From Anopheles merus (taxonomy: Eukaryota; Arthropoda; Insecta; Diptera; Culicidae), in the NCBI RefSeq assembly GCF_017562075.2, contig NC_054081.1:23542315-23606314 (forward strand): a stretch of DNA of 64,000 nucleotides. Reading direction: 5' to 3'. Within the stretch, counting starts at the first letter, position 1; each line of letters begins with the position of its first letter. Below the pieces are notes generated by a model. That model worked only from the letters and a program-made list of their open reading frames with translations, did not search any database and was not told the DNA's origin. Made by a program: the position numbers and the translations under genes. Shown here piece by piece: positions 23,046-33,248 of this stretch.

Positions 23046-23968
23046 AAAATGTTTTTTTTCGAAATCGAAATTAATTATTAATAAATATTAATGATTGTTT
23101 TGCACTGAATTTGTCTGTATGTACAGGTTTGCATCACGCAATAACTACCACATTAATTTGAGGCAAATTTGGCACAAATGTAGTTTATAGTTTAGAGTGA
23201 TATTTTGGTGTTCCTTTTACTGCTTTTCCCTCTTCTTACTATTCATCTCTCCCATTTTCCTATTCATGACGGTTTCATTATGATATAATGATGTAAATAT
23301 TTTCTTAAAAATGAAACATTCAACCGATTTTGATCAAATTTTGAGAGAAGTTGCCTTAGGGTGCTACAATACACTGAGAAAAATGTCATCCTCCCAGGAT
23401 AACGGAAACGGAAAATCATAGTTCTGCATAAAAAAACTTCATTCTCTTATATATTGTTTGTATACCTTGAACATATCATATTTACACTTTCTATGGCAAT
23501 GTCTCAATCTTATCCTACTGGAAATGTCTTAACTCCACTACCAACTTTTGTTATTTGACGAAAAATATCTTCTTTATTAAAGGATTGCTTACATCATTCA
23601 CGGGTGGTGATTAATTAGAGTAGATATGTTGTGTTACTGAACCATTATTTTTATACAAAAATATTAGCAATTGATTTTGTTTAGATTTCCTAAAATATGG
23701 ATCAAATATTATCGCTTAAATGTTGGTAGTAAAGTAGTACATTTTTGTTCCTCTAATTTGGAAAACCTCTGAAATCTGTACCCCTTCATTTGTGTATGGT
23801 GTTGCCATGGTGATTGAATGATGTATGCTTCAATTTGCTGTCGTGTTCAAAGTTTTATATAGCAACAGTCAAGGCTGCATACTAAATGTTCTGTCTCTTT
23901 CTAGTTTGTATGGACTTTTCTTTCACTTTCAACCTCTGTAATTTGAACCCCCTCTGTAATTTGAATTT

Positions 23969-24070
23969 TGCGTAATCTCCTACGCGGACATGCCGACCGC
24001 TTTCGAGAGTTATTCAGTACCAACCAGTCGGATAGTCAGTTTTGCGAGTTGACCACTATAACACAGGACG
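23969..24070 (-). mobile_element. SINE fragment
   Basis: GCGTAATCTCCTACGCGGAC and the following 80 bp resemble the SINE at 28657 (GCGTAACGTCCTACGCGGAC). The right end reads GAGTTGACCACTATAACAC, equivalent to the A-box side of the SINE. Confidence 0.5.
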
Positions 24071-24336
24071 TGTAAAGTACATTGTGAATTAAAAACCTCC
24101 AGTTATATGTTCAAAGTCTACAGGAAATATGCACAATAATGTCATAGAAAGGGAATATGCAATTTCATGGAACTTCACATGTTAAGGAAGCCTACACAAA
24201 TAGCCAGCTCCGCTAAGCTCCAGGCAACTACGGCTCTGGAGTTGGTTATAACGCAGAGCACCAAAACAATCCCTTTTCAATAAAGTATCAAACGGGAAAA
24301 TGTACTGACAAAATGGGAGTTACTTAAGTTGATACA

Positions 24337-24492
24337 GCGCTCCCATGGTACAGTCGTCAACTCGTACGACTTAACGACATGCCCGTCGTGGGTTTGATCC
24401 TAGAATGCACCGATTCCCCGTAGTAAGGACTGTATCGAAAGCCTGTATAGTATAGTAGACCGGCATGCCCGCGTACGACGTTTGCGCCAAAA
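24337..24492 (+). mobile_element. tRNA-derived SINE, plus orientation
   Basis: CATGGTACAGTCGTCAACTC is the A-box region and GTGGGTTTGATCC the B-box region, seen here on the plus strand. It ends GCGTACGACGTTTGCGCCAA, the counterpart of the 5'-CTTGGCGTAACG... end of the 28657 copy. No clean target duplication was seen. Confidence 0.6.
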
Positions 24493-25618
24493 ATCATCAT
24501 TAATTTTAAGCTTTTGTCAGTAAGTTTCCCTATATTTAGCCCTCTGAAGCAGAATTTTGTATCTAAATAAATAAATAAAAAAATACAAATAAGAAGAAGA
24601 ATTATACTATCAAAAGAATGCCTGTCATGTGCCCAACTCTTGCATGGATCTAGTCTCTGATAAGCAAGACTGTTTAAATGGGTATTTAGGTAAACCAATC
24701 AACTCACTGGTATTAAAACGAATGATTGCTTTGCCAGATCCTAACTACTTACGGTTATTACGCTAAATAAGAAGAAACGAAGCTTTTGAATGAAATCGTA
24801 GTAATATTTTCAATTCCTCGGATTGCATATTCTTCTATTTTTTTATTAAAACGATACATTAATGTTATCCCGTGTGATACCGGGTAAATCAGTCAGTAAC
24901 AAATGAATAAAAACCAGGACTTTTCTTCATGACTTAACAACCATCGCGGGTGGTGTACTACACAACCGAATAGTCTGTCATTAGGTCCATCGAATTTGGT
25001 TACCACGGAAGGACGGACGGAAAAATTTCACACAGGATCGTCGCAGTAACATTACTGCGAAGACCACAATGTGCGAGCCATTCGATTGTAAAGGCAGACA
25101 TTTCATGATAGTAGCATGCGATTCGCAAGTGACGATATGCGATTGGAAGCAAATGGCACGAGAAGCAACTGTAACGCTGTAAACAGATGTTATACCAATC
25201 CAACTCCTTACAAACCCAATAAGAATAAATTCCAATTCCCAATTCGTTTCAAACATGCGTAACATATAAAAAATCACATGTTATGTGAAATTGAATAATT
25301 TATTTGATGATACAACATCGAAAGCCATAGCCATTATCTAGCCAACATATAAAGCCAACATTTCTGGAAAGATGGACATATTTATGGAGGACCAATAAGA
25401 TGGCCGGATGAAAAACGCTACTGATGATGATGATGCAATAATATTGCAAACCTAGCTCAGGATACGATTATCAGAATCTTTTTGAACTTGATTGCTGCAT
25501 GGGACAACTTTTCTTTGTATATAATATAAGGCAATATAAGGAGAGGGGGTCGAAAATTTGTTATTTTTTTGTTACGTAATTACCCCTTATACAATACCCA
25601 TAGCTGGATTTAATACCC

Positions 25619-25673
25619 ATCAGTCCTAAATATGGGGGCACGATGCATTTGGGGCTTGAACCGATGACGGGAA
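25619..25673 (-). mobile_element. SINE fragment (B-box part)
   Basis: ATCAGTCCTAAATATGGGGG and GGGGCTTGAACCGATGACGG match the corresponding part of the complete SINE at 8621-8826. Confidence 0.5.
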
Positions 25674-26117
25674 TGAAATATAATGAATTCAGGCAATTAT
25701 AAAAAACTAGCTATCAAGTTGCTAGGGCCATTTATATTCAGATTTCATACATAAAAGATTACTTTTCAGCAACAGAACGCCAGTAGACAAGCACGGTTAC
25801 AAAAATGGGATTAAAGAATAAGGAAATAAATTCGTTACATTGACCCTTCCCAAATTGTTTATCTTAATTCGGTAGAAAATATTGAATGAATAATTGAAAT
25901 AAGGGTATATGCAAAAAATGTTCAATTTTCCTATATAAATAAATTTAAAGTCGCTTTTTGGGAAACTTCATAGAAGTTCGTCCAAAAGGATTGAACATTT
26001 TGGACAATAGCATGCCAAAAAGGATTTTCTATGCAAGGGAAGCACCTTCCATCTGCACCAGACAACGCAACCAAATGAATGAATGAAAAACGATTATGAA
26101 ATTGAAGTAAAATCAAC

Positions 26118-26248
26118 CTTCTTCTTCTTCTTCTTTTGGCACAACAACCGATATCGGTCAAGGCCTGTCTGTACCCTATAAGTGAAATGAGCTTGACTTT
26201 CAATGACTTATTGTTACCATAGCAGGATGGTCAGTCCTACGTATGGGG
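26118..26248 (-). mobile_element. SINE, truncated (3' half)
   Basis: It begins with the (CTT)n tail and CACAACAACCGATATCGGTC and continues to CCTACGTATGGGG, matching 8621-8745. The tRNA-like half with the A and B boxes is absent. Confidence 0.65.
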
Positions 26249-27526
26249 AAAAACCAACCTTCTATCGTAATTTATTTATGGTCGGCTATAGAAACTAGAC
26301 AGCCAAAATAATCCATTGAATATATTGAATATTTTGCACGGCTACATGCATGGTAAAAATAATCAAAAATGTGCAAAATTCCTTCTATAGAACCACAAAC
26401 AACACCCCATACAAACCGATAGCGTATCTTTTAAAGATGAAAAATCAGGGGTGCGACTTAATAAACTAGAAGCAGTGTATTATGCGAAACAGGCCAATCA
26501 AAATGAAGAGACGGATAATGATGCACATTTTTCTGTTCTGATTATAAAATTCACAAGCGGTAACTATTTCTCGTGTAATTGTTCAAATATAACACTCTGA
26601 GCGCTTTCTGCGGAGAGCACAGTACAAGATAAGAGAGCGGATAGAGCGTTTCGCTGGCTTACGATCGTTCACTCTCTTTCTGATCTTCATTGCCGCTTCT
26701 GCCGGTTCTGCACTATGCGCTCTCTCTCTTTCTTTCCGCTGTAATACGTTCTGTGGATAGTTGCTGAGAGAACAGTCACAAAGAAGGAGAGCGAAAAAAG
26801 CTGTGAATCGAAAACGATCAGCGATGCGCACAGAGTGATAATTAATTAACAACTAGTCCAAAATAGGTATTACATAAAGGATTTCATTATCATCATTGGC
26901 GCAGTAACACGATTGGATGCCCGAATGGGTCACACGAATGTAGGCCTTTCTGAAGTGTCGAGACTTCGGAGCCTCACACGACCGCTTAATTTGTGTAGTA
27001 CTTAATCCGCCCTGTCTAGCATCCTCAACACTACAATCAAATATTTTAATTTTAAACCAGTAAAATACAATACAACAATAACTAATATCAAAAACAAAGT
27101 CATCTTGAATGATCCGTCAATGGTAACTTGAACCCACGTTTGACACATTATTGACTGTGTTAAATTAGGATTTTACGGATTGGGAACATAAAACGTTTAC
27201 CATATTGAGCAGGCTAGAGAGAACTGTACAGCAATGTATACAACACGCGAGGAACAGAAAAAGGAAAGAGAAGGAAACAGATAAAGAGAAATATAAAACA
27301 AGCTGAACAAAGCAGAAACATTTCATGCCTAAATGTATGAACCCAAATTACTTTCGATGATATACAAAATGTTGCCAAGCGCCCACACATGGCGTGAAAA
27401 AATTACCGTGAAATGGATGATGTTTGTATCGAATTTCATCAAATGTCATCGATTTTGGCTTCACGCTTCACGATGTGTAGCTATTTGGCGGAATTTTGAA
27501 GGCATTATTACATCTTAAAATCATAC

Positions 27527-28007
27527 CTGCACTTGACTCGTTCAGCGTTTCAAATTCACCGTCGCCCCATCCAGCTCCCGTGTCGTCTATGTTATTCCAA
27601 CCAGAGAGTTGATTGCTATTACTACTACTGATGTTGATCAGGTTGTTCATGTTCTTGAGCGCAATCATCTTGCTAGGACTGTTGATATGATTCCCTTGGT
27701 TGTTGATGCTGTTATTATTACTGTTATTTGCATTAGTACTGTTGCATGTACTTCTGCTGTTGCTGTTGGTGATAACTGCTTTTACTGTATTTTCCGTCAA
27801 TGAAGAACTTATCGTATTCGTCGTACTATTGTTACTGCTACTTCCACCACCGACTCGTCCCATATTGTACGAACTGCCAGTATGACTATTGTTGATTGAT
27901 AATACCAAATCTGTTAAGATAGCGGTCGGGTTATTCGTAGTAAATTCATCCTTTGGCTGCGCCTGATTAAGCTCATCTTCATCTTTTTCATTTAGTTCAG
28001 TTTCATT
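27527..28007 (-). CDS. host gene exon, C-terminal region, SCYL1/yata-like (exon C)
   Basis: The exon starts after the acceptor TCTACGCAG and ends at the donor GCAG|GTATGA. It is open over 160 codons. It begins NETELNEKDEDELNQAQPK, passes through a long Asn/Ser/Thr-rich low-complexity stretch and ends GWGDGEFETLNESSAG. The Trp-Gly-Asp acidic motifs resemble the C-terminal tail of SCYL1-type pseudokinases (yata in Drosophila), which act in Golgi-ER trafficking. The assignment comes from memory of the motif style. The final exon was not found. It is not TE-like in composition. Confidence 0.6.
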
Positions 28008-28068
28008 CTGCGTAGAGAAATATATTCAATTAGTGTTACAGTATACACAAGGTCACTATCTTCTATAC

Positions 28069-28203
28069 CGGATCTTCCTCTAGACTTCCCCAATCTTCGT
28101 TGTCCCAACCATCGCGCACATCACTAACACTGCCGATCATGTTGAGATTTGAGTTTGGTTGATTCGATGTTCCTGTCATTGGACTACTTGGATCCTGGGA
28201 CGT
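28069..28203 (-). CDS. host gene exon, SCYL1/yata-like (exon B)
   Basis: The 135-bp exon (45 codons, phase 0 at both ends) lies between the acceptor CCTTCTTAG and the donor CCG|GTATAG. It contains DVRDGWDNEDWGSLEEDP, a Trp-rich acidic motif. A 61-bp intron (28008-28068) joins it to exon C and a 79-bp intron (28204-28282) to exon A. Both introns have GT...AG ends and lengths normal for mosquitoes, which strongly supports a real gene. Confidence 0.65.
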
Positions 28204-28282
28204 CTAAGAAGGAAAAATAGCACGGTTGTCGCGGCATTATAATTCTAATTCTAATGTGTGCAACAAAACATCATTAACTTAC

Positions 28283-28428
28283 GTCCATATCACCCCAGTT
28301 TTCCTGATCCCAATTGTCCGGACCATAGTCGCTTACCGATGCAGATGTATCAGCGCTCTCGTGTTCTAGCGAAGTCATGGAGGTAACGCTACTAGTCGTG
28401 GTCGAAATACTGCTGCTAGAAGGTTGTT
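28283..28428 (-). CDS. host gene exon, SCYL1/yata-like (exon A)
   Basis: The exon starts after the acceptor GTGATACAG (phase 1) and ends at the donor GGAC|GTAAGT. It encodes a Ser/Thr-rich stretch and then DYGPDNWDQENWGDMD. The apparent ATG upstream at 28498 lies in the intron and is not a start. The kinase-like and HEAT-repeat exons expected upstream would be beyond 28436 on this strand. They are not seen within the window, where TE sequence follows, so the upstream intron may be very long. Confidence 0.6.
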
Positions 28429-28656
28429 CTGTATCACAATTACACGAAACCATGAAAACATACATGAAAAAGACATATGATTGCTTCATTGAAAACATAC
28501 GGATAAAAAGCCGTTATACCAAAGATCAAATTAATAAATCAAGACAATAATCCAATCATCTGGCGGATGGAGCAAAGGTAAACATGCTGATTCATGACTT
28601 TTTTATTTATTACAGTTATATTTTTGTTGAAAATAGATTAAACGTCAATAGTGAAA

Positions 28657-29040
28657 CTTCTTCTTCTATTTGGCGTAACGTCCTACGCGGACATGCCGGC
28701 CTATACAGTCTTTCGAGACTTAATTCATTACCACGTAGCCGGATAATCAATCCTTGCTACGGGGCGACGGTCCATTCTGGGCTTGAACCTATGACGGTTT
28801 TGGCAGGACAGCCCACTGTGCGGTGTGAACCCCTTTGGCTAGCAGTGCGTCCACCTGCATTTCTATACGCACCTCGGGGAATAACTAGTGACAGCTGCCG
28901 GATGCCGGGGACACATGGGAACAATGAGTACTGTACAAGAGACGCGTGAGATAAGGTAGTGAAATAGAGTACAAGAAAACGTAACAGACGGGCATGTTAT
29001 TAAGTCGTTCGAATTGACGACTATACCACGGGACTGCCCC
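28657..29040 (-). mobile_element. SINE interrupted by a 189-bp insertion
   Basis: The left part (28657-28797) has the CTTCTTCTTC tail, GCGTAACGTCCTACGCGGAC and the B-box complement GCTTGAACC. The right part (28987-29040) has GACGGGCATGTTATTAAGTC, GAATTGACGACTATACCACG and the GGGACTGCCCC end. Removing 28798-28986 and one copy of GACGG gives a contiguous SINE. Confidence 0.75.
28798..28986. mobile_element. 189-bp unidentified insertion in a SINE, 5-bp target duplication
   Basis: The pentamer GACGG lies on both sides (28793-28797 and 28987-28991). The insert begins TTTTGGCAGGACAGCC and ends GAAAACGTAACA. It shows no obvious terminal inverted repeats and no coding potential. The exact duplication shows that it is a discrete insertion. 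Confidence 0.55.
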
Positions 29041-29352
29041 TTATTAAACCGTAAAAATTGAAAGTCATGGCTATTATTTAGCATTAAACATTTGAGAAAA
29101 TTTATTCTGGAATCGCTTGATACAGACAGACTTTAAGGGCAATTAAATGATAGTTGAGAAAAAGTGTCAAAAACGCAGATTAGGTATTGTGATGCGTGTT
29201 TTTGATATCTCGATTTGTCTCTTGTTTGCCATTTCTAGAAATGAACAAATGTTTATCGGTTGGTGCTGCGCGGAGTTTTCTCTCGACGGAAAGAAGCGTA
29301 ACATCGTACGCAGCAGCTTTGAGATCCAAGTTGATTAACACGTTCAGCATTA
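29041..29352. other. no recognisable feature
   Basis: The region has only short frames with no known motif between the SINE and the palindrome at 29353. Confidence 0.4.
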
Positions 29353-29374
29353 TGGCGGTCCCTAGGGACCGCCA
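29353..29374. repeat. 22-bp perfect palindrome at the edge of a tandem duplication
   Basis: The sequence reads TGGCGGTCCCT followed by its exact reverse complement. The left boundary of the 2,013-bp duplication (29359) falls inside it. Only the right half is present in the second unit at 33249. Confidence 0.9.
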
Positions 29375-30344
29375 GTGAACTTTTCCCTGTGCGGGCGGAG
29401 GTCCGCTCGGACCGCCAGAGCCGTTTTGATAGGAGAGTATTTTCTCATGGACCGACAGTGCATATTCTTCATAAGAACATCGTTGGCCTGTATTGTAATG
29501 ACATTTTTTTATTTTCCTGTATGATCTAAAATGAAATATAAATCCAGTTCGAATTGATTTTCTAATGAATTTTATTAAAACAATTCATACACATGTGACA
29601 TTTTTTAACCGATAGCTTAAATTTGGAACTCTACGTAAACACAAAATCACTCTGATGTGATCAAAATAGCTCTGACCACATAAGTAAGTTGTAAATTTAG
29701 CCAAAGGTATCAAGACATCGCTTTGGAGATTTGATTTTTTCATTTCTAAAGAAATGTTTACTGAGTGCATGGTCTGGCTCTTAACTCGCTTATCAGATTT
29801 GCATTGTATTGTTTCGCCGTACCGTGTGCGCTGCTCGCTCGCGGTCGACTTATGACGAACTGCAGGCACAGCGGAAAGCTGTGCAAAATACGCGTAGCGC
29901 TCAACGTGTTAAAAAATTCGGAAAAATAGTGCAGTCGAGTGATGTGCATAGGCGGATTAAAGCACGAGTAAAACGTCTGAAAGAGACAATTGGGCCCTTT
30001 CCGTTTTAAGTTCGTAGGCTGAAATTTCAGCCTGTCAGCTGTTTGCATTGTATAGCAGTTTTCGAGCAGCTATCTATGTGAGTATAATATACAGGTGGGC
30101 TTATCCCAAGATGTATGAATTTAGAAGGCTGATTTTTATCGCTTCTGTTTCTGAATGAAGATTTTAATAGTGTTTTGAATATTCGTCAAAGCGTCCAGAA
30201 AGCTTGTTAGAACAACAGTTTTCACCCATCCTGTCAAAAATCGATATTCAAATTTGGTTATAAAAAACATGCTATGAGACCACCTGGGCTGCATACACTT
30301 TGATTCTAGATTCCATCACTAGATCTCTTTAATACTTATTTACT

Positions 30345-30919
30345 TATTTATCCGGCGCTACAACCGCTTTGCGGTCTTGGCCTGCCTCAGGAGTGTCCGA
30401 AACCGCTCACGGTCTCGCGCCTTCGTCTGCCAGTCCGTTATCCCGGCCTTAATGGCGGACGCCTTCACGCCATCTTGCCACATCAATTTGGGCCTAAGAC
30501 GCCTCCTCTGTCCTTGTGGACGGCCTAAAAAGACTTTACGGGCTGGGTCGTCCGTTTCCATGCGTACAACATGGTCAGCCCAACGGCGCCTGGCGAGCTT
30601 GATACGCTGCACGACAGTGAGGTCGGCGTACATCTCATACAGCTCGTCATTATAGCGGCTCCTCGATTGTCCTTCCACACATACGGGGCAAAGTATCCTT
30701 CTGAGCATCTTCCTCTCGAACGCGGCTAAGAGGGTTTCGTCAGATTTGGACGGTGTCCATGTCTCAGAGGTCTATGTGAATACCGGTACTATACAGGTAC
30801 TATATAGTGCCAGCTTCGTCCGTCGCGACAGGTTCTTTGAGGTGAACTGATTTTTCAGGCTGCAGAATGACCGATGACAGCCAGCATCCTTGCGCGCATC
30901 TCAGCTTCCATGCTATTGC
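30345..30919 (-). pseudogene. RTE-clade RT C-terminus and 3' end, unit 1
   Basis: The minus-strand frame 30708-30358 reads RRRWADHVVRMETDD and WQTKARDRERFRTLLRQAKT, the C-terminal block typical of RTE elements. The 3' end carries a short tail of AAATAAGTAAATAAGTA (minus strand) at about 30335-30352. CR1 copy B interrupts the RT upstream of this block at 30920. Confidence 0.8.
30915..30919. other. target duplication ATTGC of CR1 copy B
   Basis: ATTGC is at 30915-30919 and again at 32792-32796. Unit 2, which lacks the insertion, has a single copy at 34805-34809, so the empty site is present in the window. Confidence 0.85.
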
Positions 30920-32760
30920 ATGGAAAATATATGGGATCTAAGAAGTATTCTTATGGGATATAAGAAGTATCCCTCCGTCAATGAGCTACAATGGCCAAAC
31001 TAGTATCGATACATCCGATATTTGCAACACTCTCGCCAATCGTTTCGCTGATGCATTCACCCTTCCTGTTCACAATCCTAACACACTAGCAGAGGCCACC
31101 CGCAATACTCCATCGGATGCTATCGATTTTATTATACCCACAATTGACGAAGCATTAATTGCGCGCACACTCAACGATATAAAACCATCTACATCATCTG
31201 GACCTGACAATATTCCCGCATACATATTGAAGCACTGCCGTCAATCACTCGCACCCATTCTTGCCAAAATATTTAATGATTCCCTTATGCGTGGCACGTA
31301 TCCTGAGTCCTGGAAACACGCGCGAATGATTCCTATCCATAAAAAAGGCAGTCGACTTCATGCTAGTAATTATCGTGGCATTGTATCCCTATGCGCTTGT
31401 GCAAAGGTGTTTGAGCTCATTCTATACAATCCGCTACTCACAGCAGTTCAAAACTATATGAGCCCTAGTCAGCATGGATTTCTCCCAAGGAGATCTTCCA
31501 CCACAAATCTTGCTGAATTTGTTGGCTACTGCTTCGACAACATGGATCGTGGTACTCAAGTTGATGCAGTATATATCGACTTCAGGGCTGCGTTCGATAG
31601 TATTTCTCATGATATTCTACTTTCGAAGCTAAAAAAACTCGGTTTCCTCGACTGGCACATCACCTGGCTGCGTTCATATTTAACTGGTCGTTCGTACTAC
31701 ATAAGTATAGGATCTCATCGTTCTCACTCTTTCACCAGCTCCTCCGGTGTGCCTCAAGGGAGTAATTTGGGACCGCTACTCTTCCTCATCTATATTAATG
31801 ATCTATCTTTCGTTTTACCGCCAGGCCAACACCTAATGTACGCCGACGATGTAAAAATATTCGCTCCAGTTAGAAACGACAGTGACTGTGTACGCCTTCA
31901 AACGATCCTTGAGAATCTGGATAGCTGGTGCAGCAGAAACGCTCTCCAAGTGTGTGCTGATAAATGCCAGTGTATATCATTCAGCAGAGCCCGTCACCCC
32001 ATCACGTTTACATACACTATGCTCAACACGGCTTTGGCTCGCACGACATGTATCCGTGATCTGGGGGTGCTACTCGATCAGAAGATGTCATTTCGCCCTC
32101 ACATTGATAGCGTTGTTGCGAAGGGAAATCAGCTACTTGGTTTAATTACGCGGACCTGTAGCGAGTTTACCGATCCCATGTGCGTCAAGTCGATCTTCTG
32201 TGCCATCGTAAGGTCGTGCCTGGAGTACTGCTGTCCGATCTGGTGCCCGCTTGGCGTTGGTGACATCAATCGCCTCGAAGCCATTCAACGGAGACTCACC
32301 AGGTACGCGGTTCGACTCCTTCCATGGCAATCCCACCACGCTCGGCCCACCTACCATCAGCGGTGTCTGCTTCTCGGACTTGAACCACTCTGCTCTCGAC
32401 GTAAAAACGCCCAATGCCTTTTCATATTTCGGCTCCTTAACGGAGAGATCGATTCCCCGGCATTACTAGCCAGCATCAATTTGTTCGCTCCCTGTCGGAT
32501 TCTTAGATCCAATTTCCATCTCCGTGTTACGCGTACCCGCAACAACCATAGCCAGGGACACCCTATTATACGTATGTCCCTCGAGTTCAATGAAGTGTTA
32601 GATTTGTTCGATTTTAGTATGTCTACTTCCACGTTCAAGGAGAAATTGCGTCTACGTCACATGTAATGTTTGCTTATAACTAGATGTTTATTTATATGCT
32701 CCTTAATTTAATTATAAGGTTGCCGATTAGACATGATGGTCCGTCGGTTTATATATGAAA

Positions 32761-32791
<31 letters not shown>
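30920..32791 (+). mobile_element. CR1-clade LINE copy B, 5'-truncated, inserted in RTE unit 1
   Basis: The insertion is defined exactly by comparison with the empty site in unit 2. Homology to copy A starts at about 30959 (ATAAGAAGTATCCCTCCGTC). The 38-40 bp before it are a filler that repeats ATGGGAT-TAAGAAGTAT twice. The 3' end is a long (AAAT)n tail (32757-32791). The coding part is uninterrupted. Confidence 0.9.
30963..32666 (+). pseudogene. CR1-clade RT, copy B, intact from truncation point to stop
   Basis: The open frame of more than 560 codons covers the RT from the linker to the C-terminus. It contains VYIDFRAAFDSISHD, SSGVPQGSNLGPLLFL and YADDVKIF (about 31841), so the palm motifs are intact. 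The block DINRLEAIQRRLTRYAVRLL is the conserved C-terminal segment. The ATG at 30981 is internal. The endonuclease and ORF1 are missing through 5' truncation, so it cannot act alone. It is the best-preserved CR1 RT in the window. Confidence 0.88.
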
Positions 32792-32796
32792 ATTGC

Positions 32797-33240
32797 CGTT
32801 GCTGACCTTTGACCCAAGATAAGTGAATTGTGGGATGACTTAAAAATGCGTTCACCTATCTGTACGTCACGCCTACGTAGGTTCTGATTAATTATTGGTA
32901 GGTCCGCTGAAGTTGCCACCATCAGTTTGGTCTTTGCCTCGTTTATCTGCAATCCGAGGTTCTCTGCCGCCTGCTCAATCCCTTGGTAGACTTCTGCTAC
33001 ATAGGAGAGCCGCAGACCAATGATGTCTACATCATCAGCGTATGCCAGGATCTGGGTTGACTCATAGAAGATGGTTCCCGAAGTCTCCACCCTCGAGTCG
33101 CGGATGGCTTTCTCTAGCCCAGGTTGAATAGGAGACAGGCAAGCCCGTCCCCCTGGCGCAGACCTTTGGTGATAGCAAAAGGTCATGAGAGTTTTCCATC
33201 CAACCCTTACCTGGTAAGTGACGTTAGTCATAGTCATTCT
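32797..33240 (-). pseudogene. RTE-clade RT palm, unit 1 (continuation)
   Basis: On the minus strand the frame reads TQILAYADDVDIIG (catalytic YADD) and AAENLGLQINEAKTKLM, typical of RTE. CR1 copy B separates it from its C-terminus. The GLRQGD-like box upstream appears frameshifted (QRSAPGGRACLSPIQP). Confidence 0.8.
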
Positions 33241-33248
33241 AACTAACC

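Larger units (their letters stand above)
24500..27520. other. no gene recognised apart from SINE fragments
   Basis: Short ORFs on both strands do not show known motifs. If the minus-strand exons at 27527-28428 belong to a longer gene, its terminal exon and 3' untranslated region should lie here, but I could not identify them. Confidence 0.4.
29359..33248. repeat. unit 1 of a 2,013-bp tandem duplication, carrying a CR1 insertion
   Basis: The unit matches 33249-35261 base for base except for a few substitutions (for example 30124 and 30287) and the 1,877 bp of inserted CR1 plus target duplication. The offset is 3,890 bp left of the insertion and 2,013 bp right of it. The left 980 bp have no recognised genes but contain the decamer GGACCGCCAG twice. 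The right part is a truncated RTE on the minus strand. Confidence 0.9.

Noticed and set aside
26583..26852. 89-codon minus-strand ORF with a basic C-terminal half, considered as host exon
   Set aside because: No splice signals fit, and the basic residues come from GA-rich low-complexity sequence.
27370..27500. possible terminal exon of the SCYL1-like gene (minus strand, KREAKIDDI followed by stop)
   Set aside because: No acceptor gives the required phase after exon C, and the expected basic C-terminal motif is absent.
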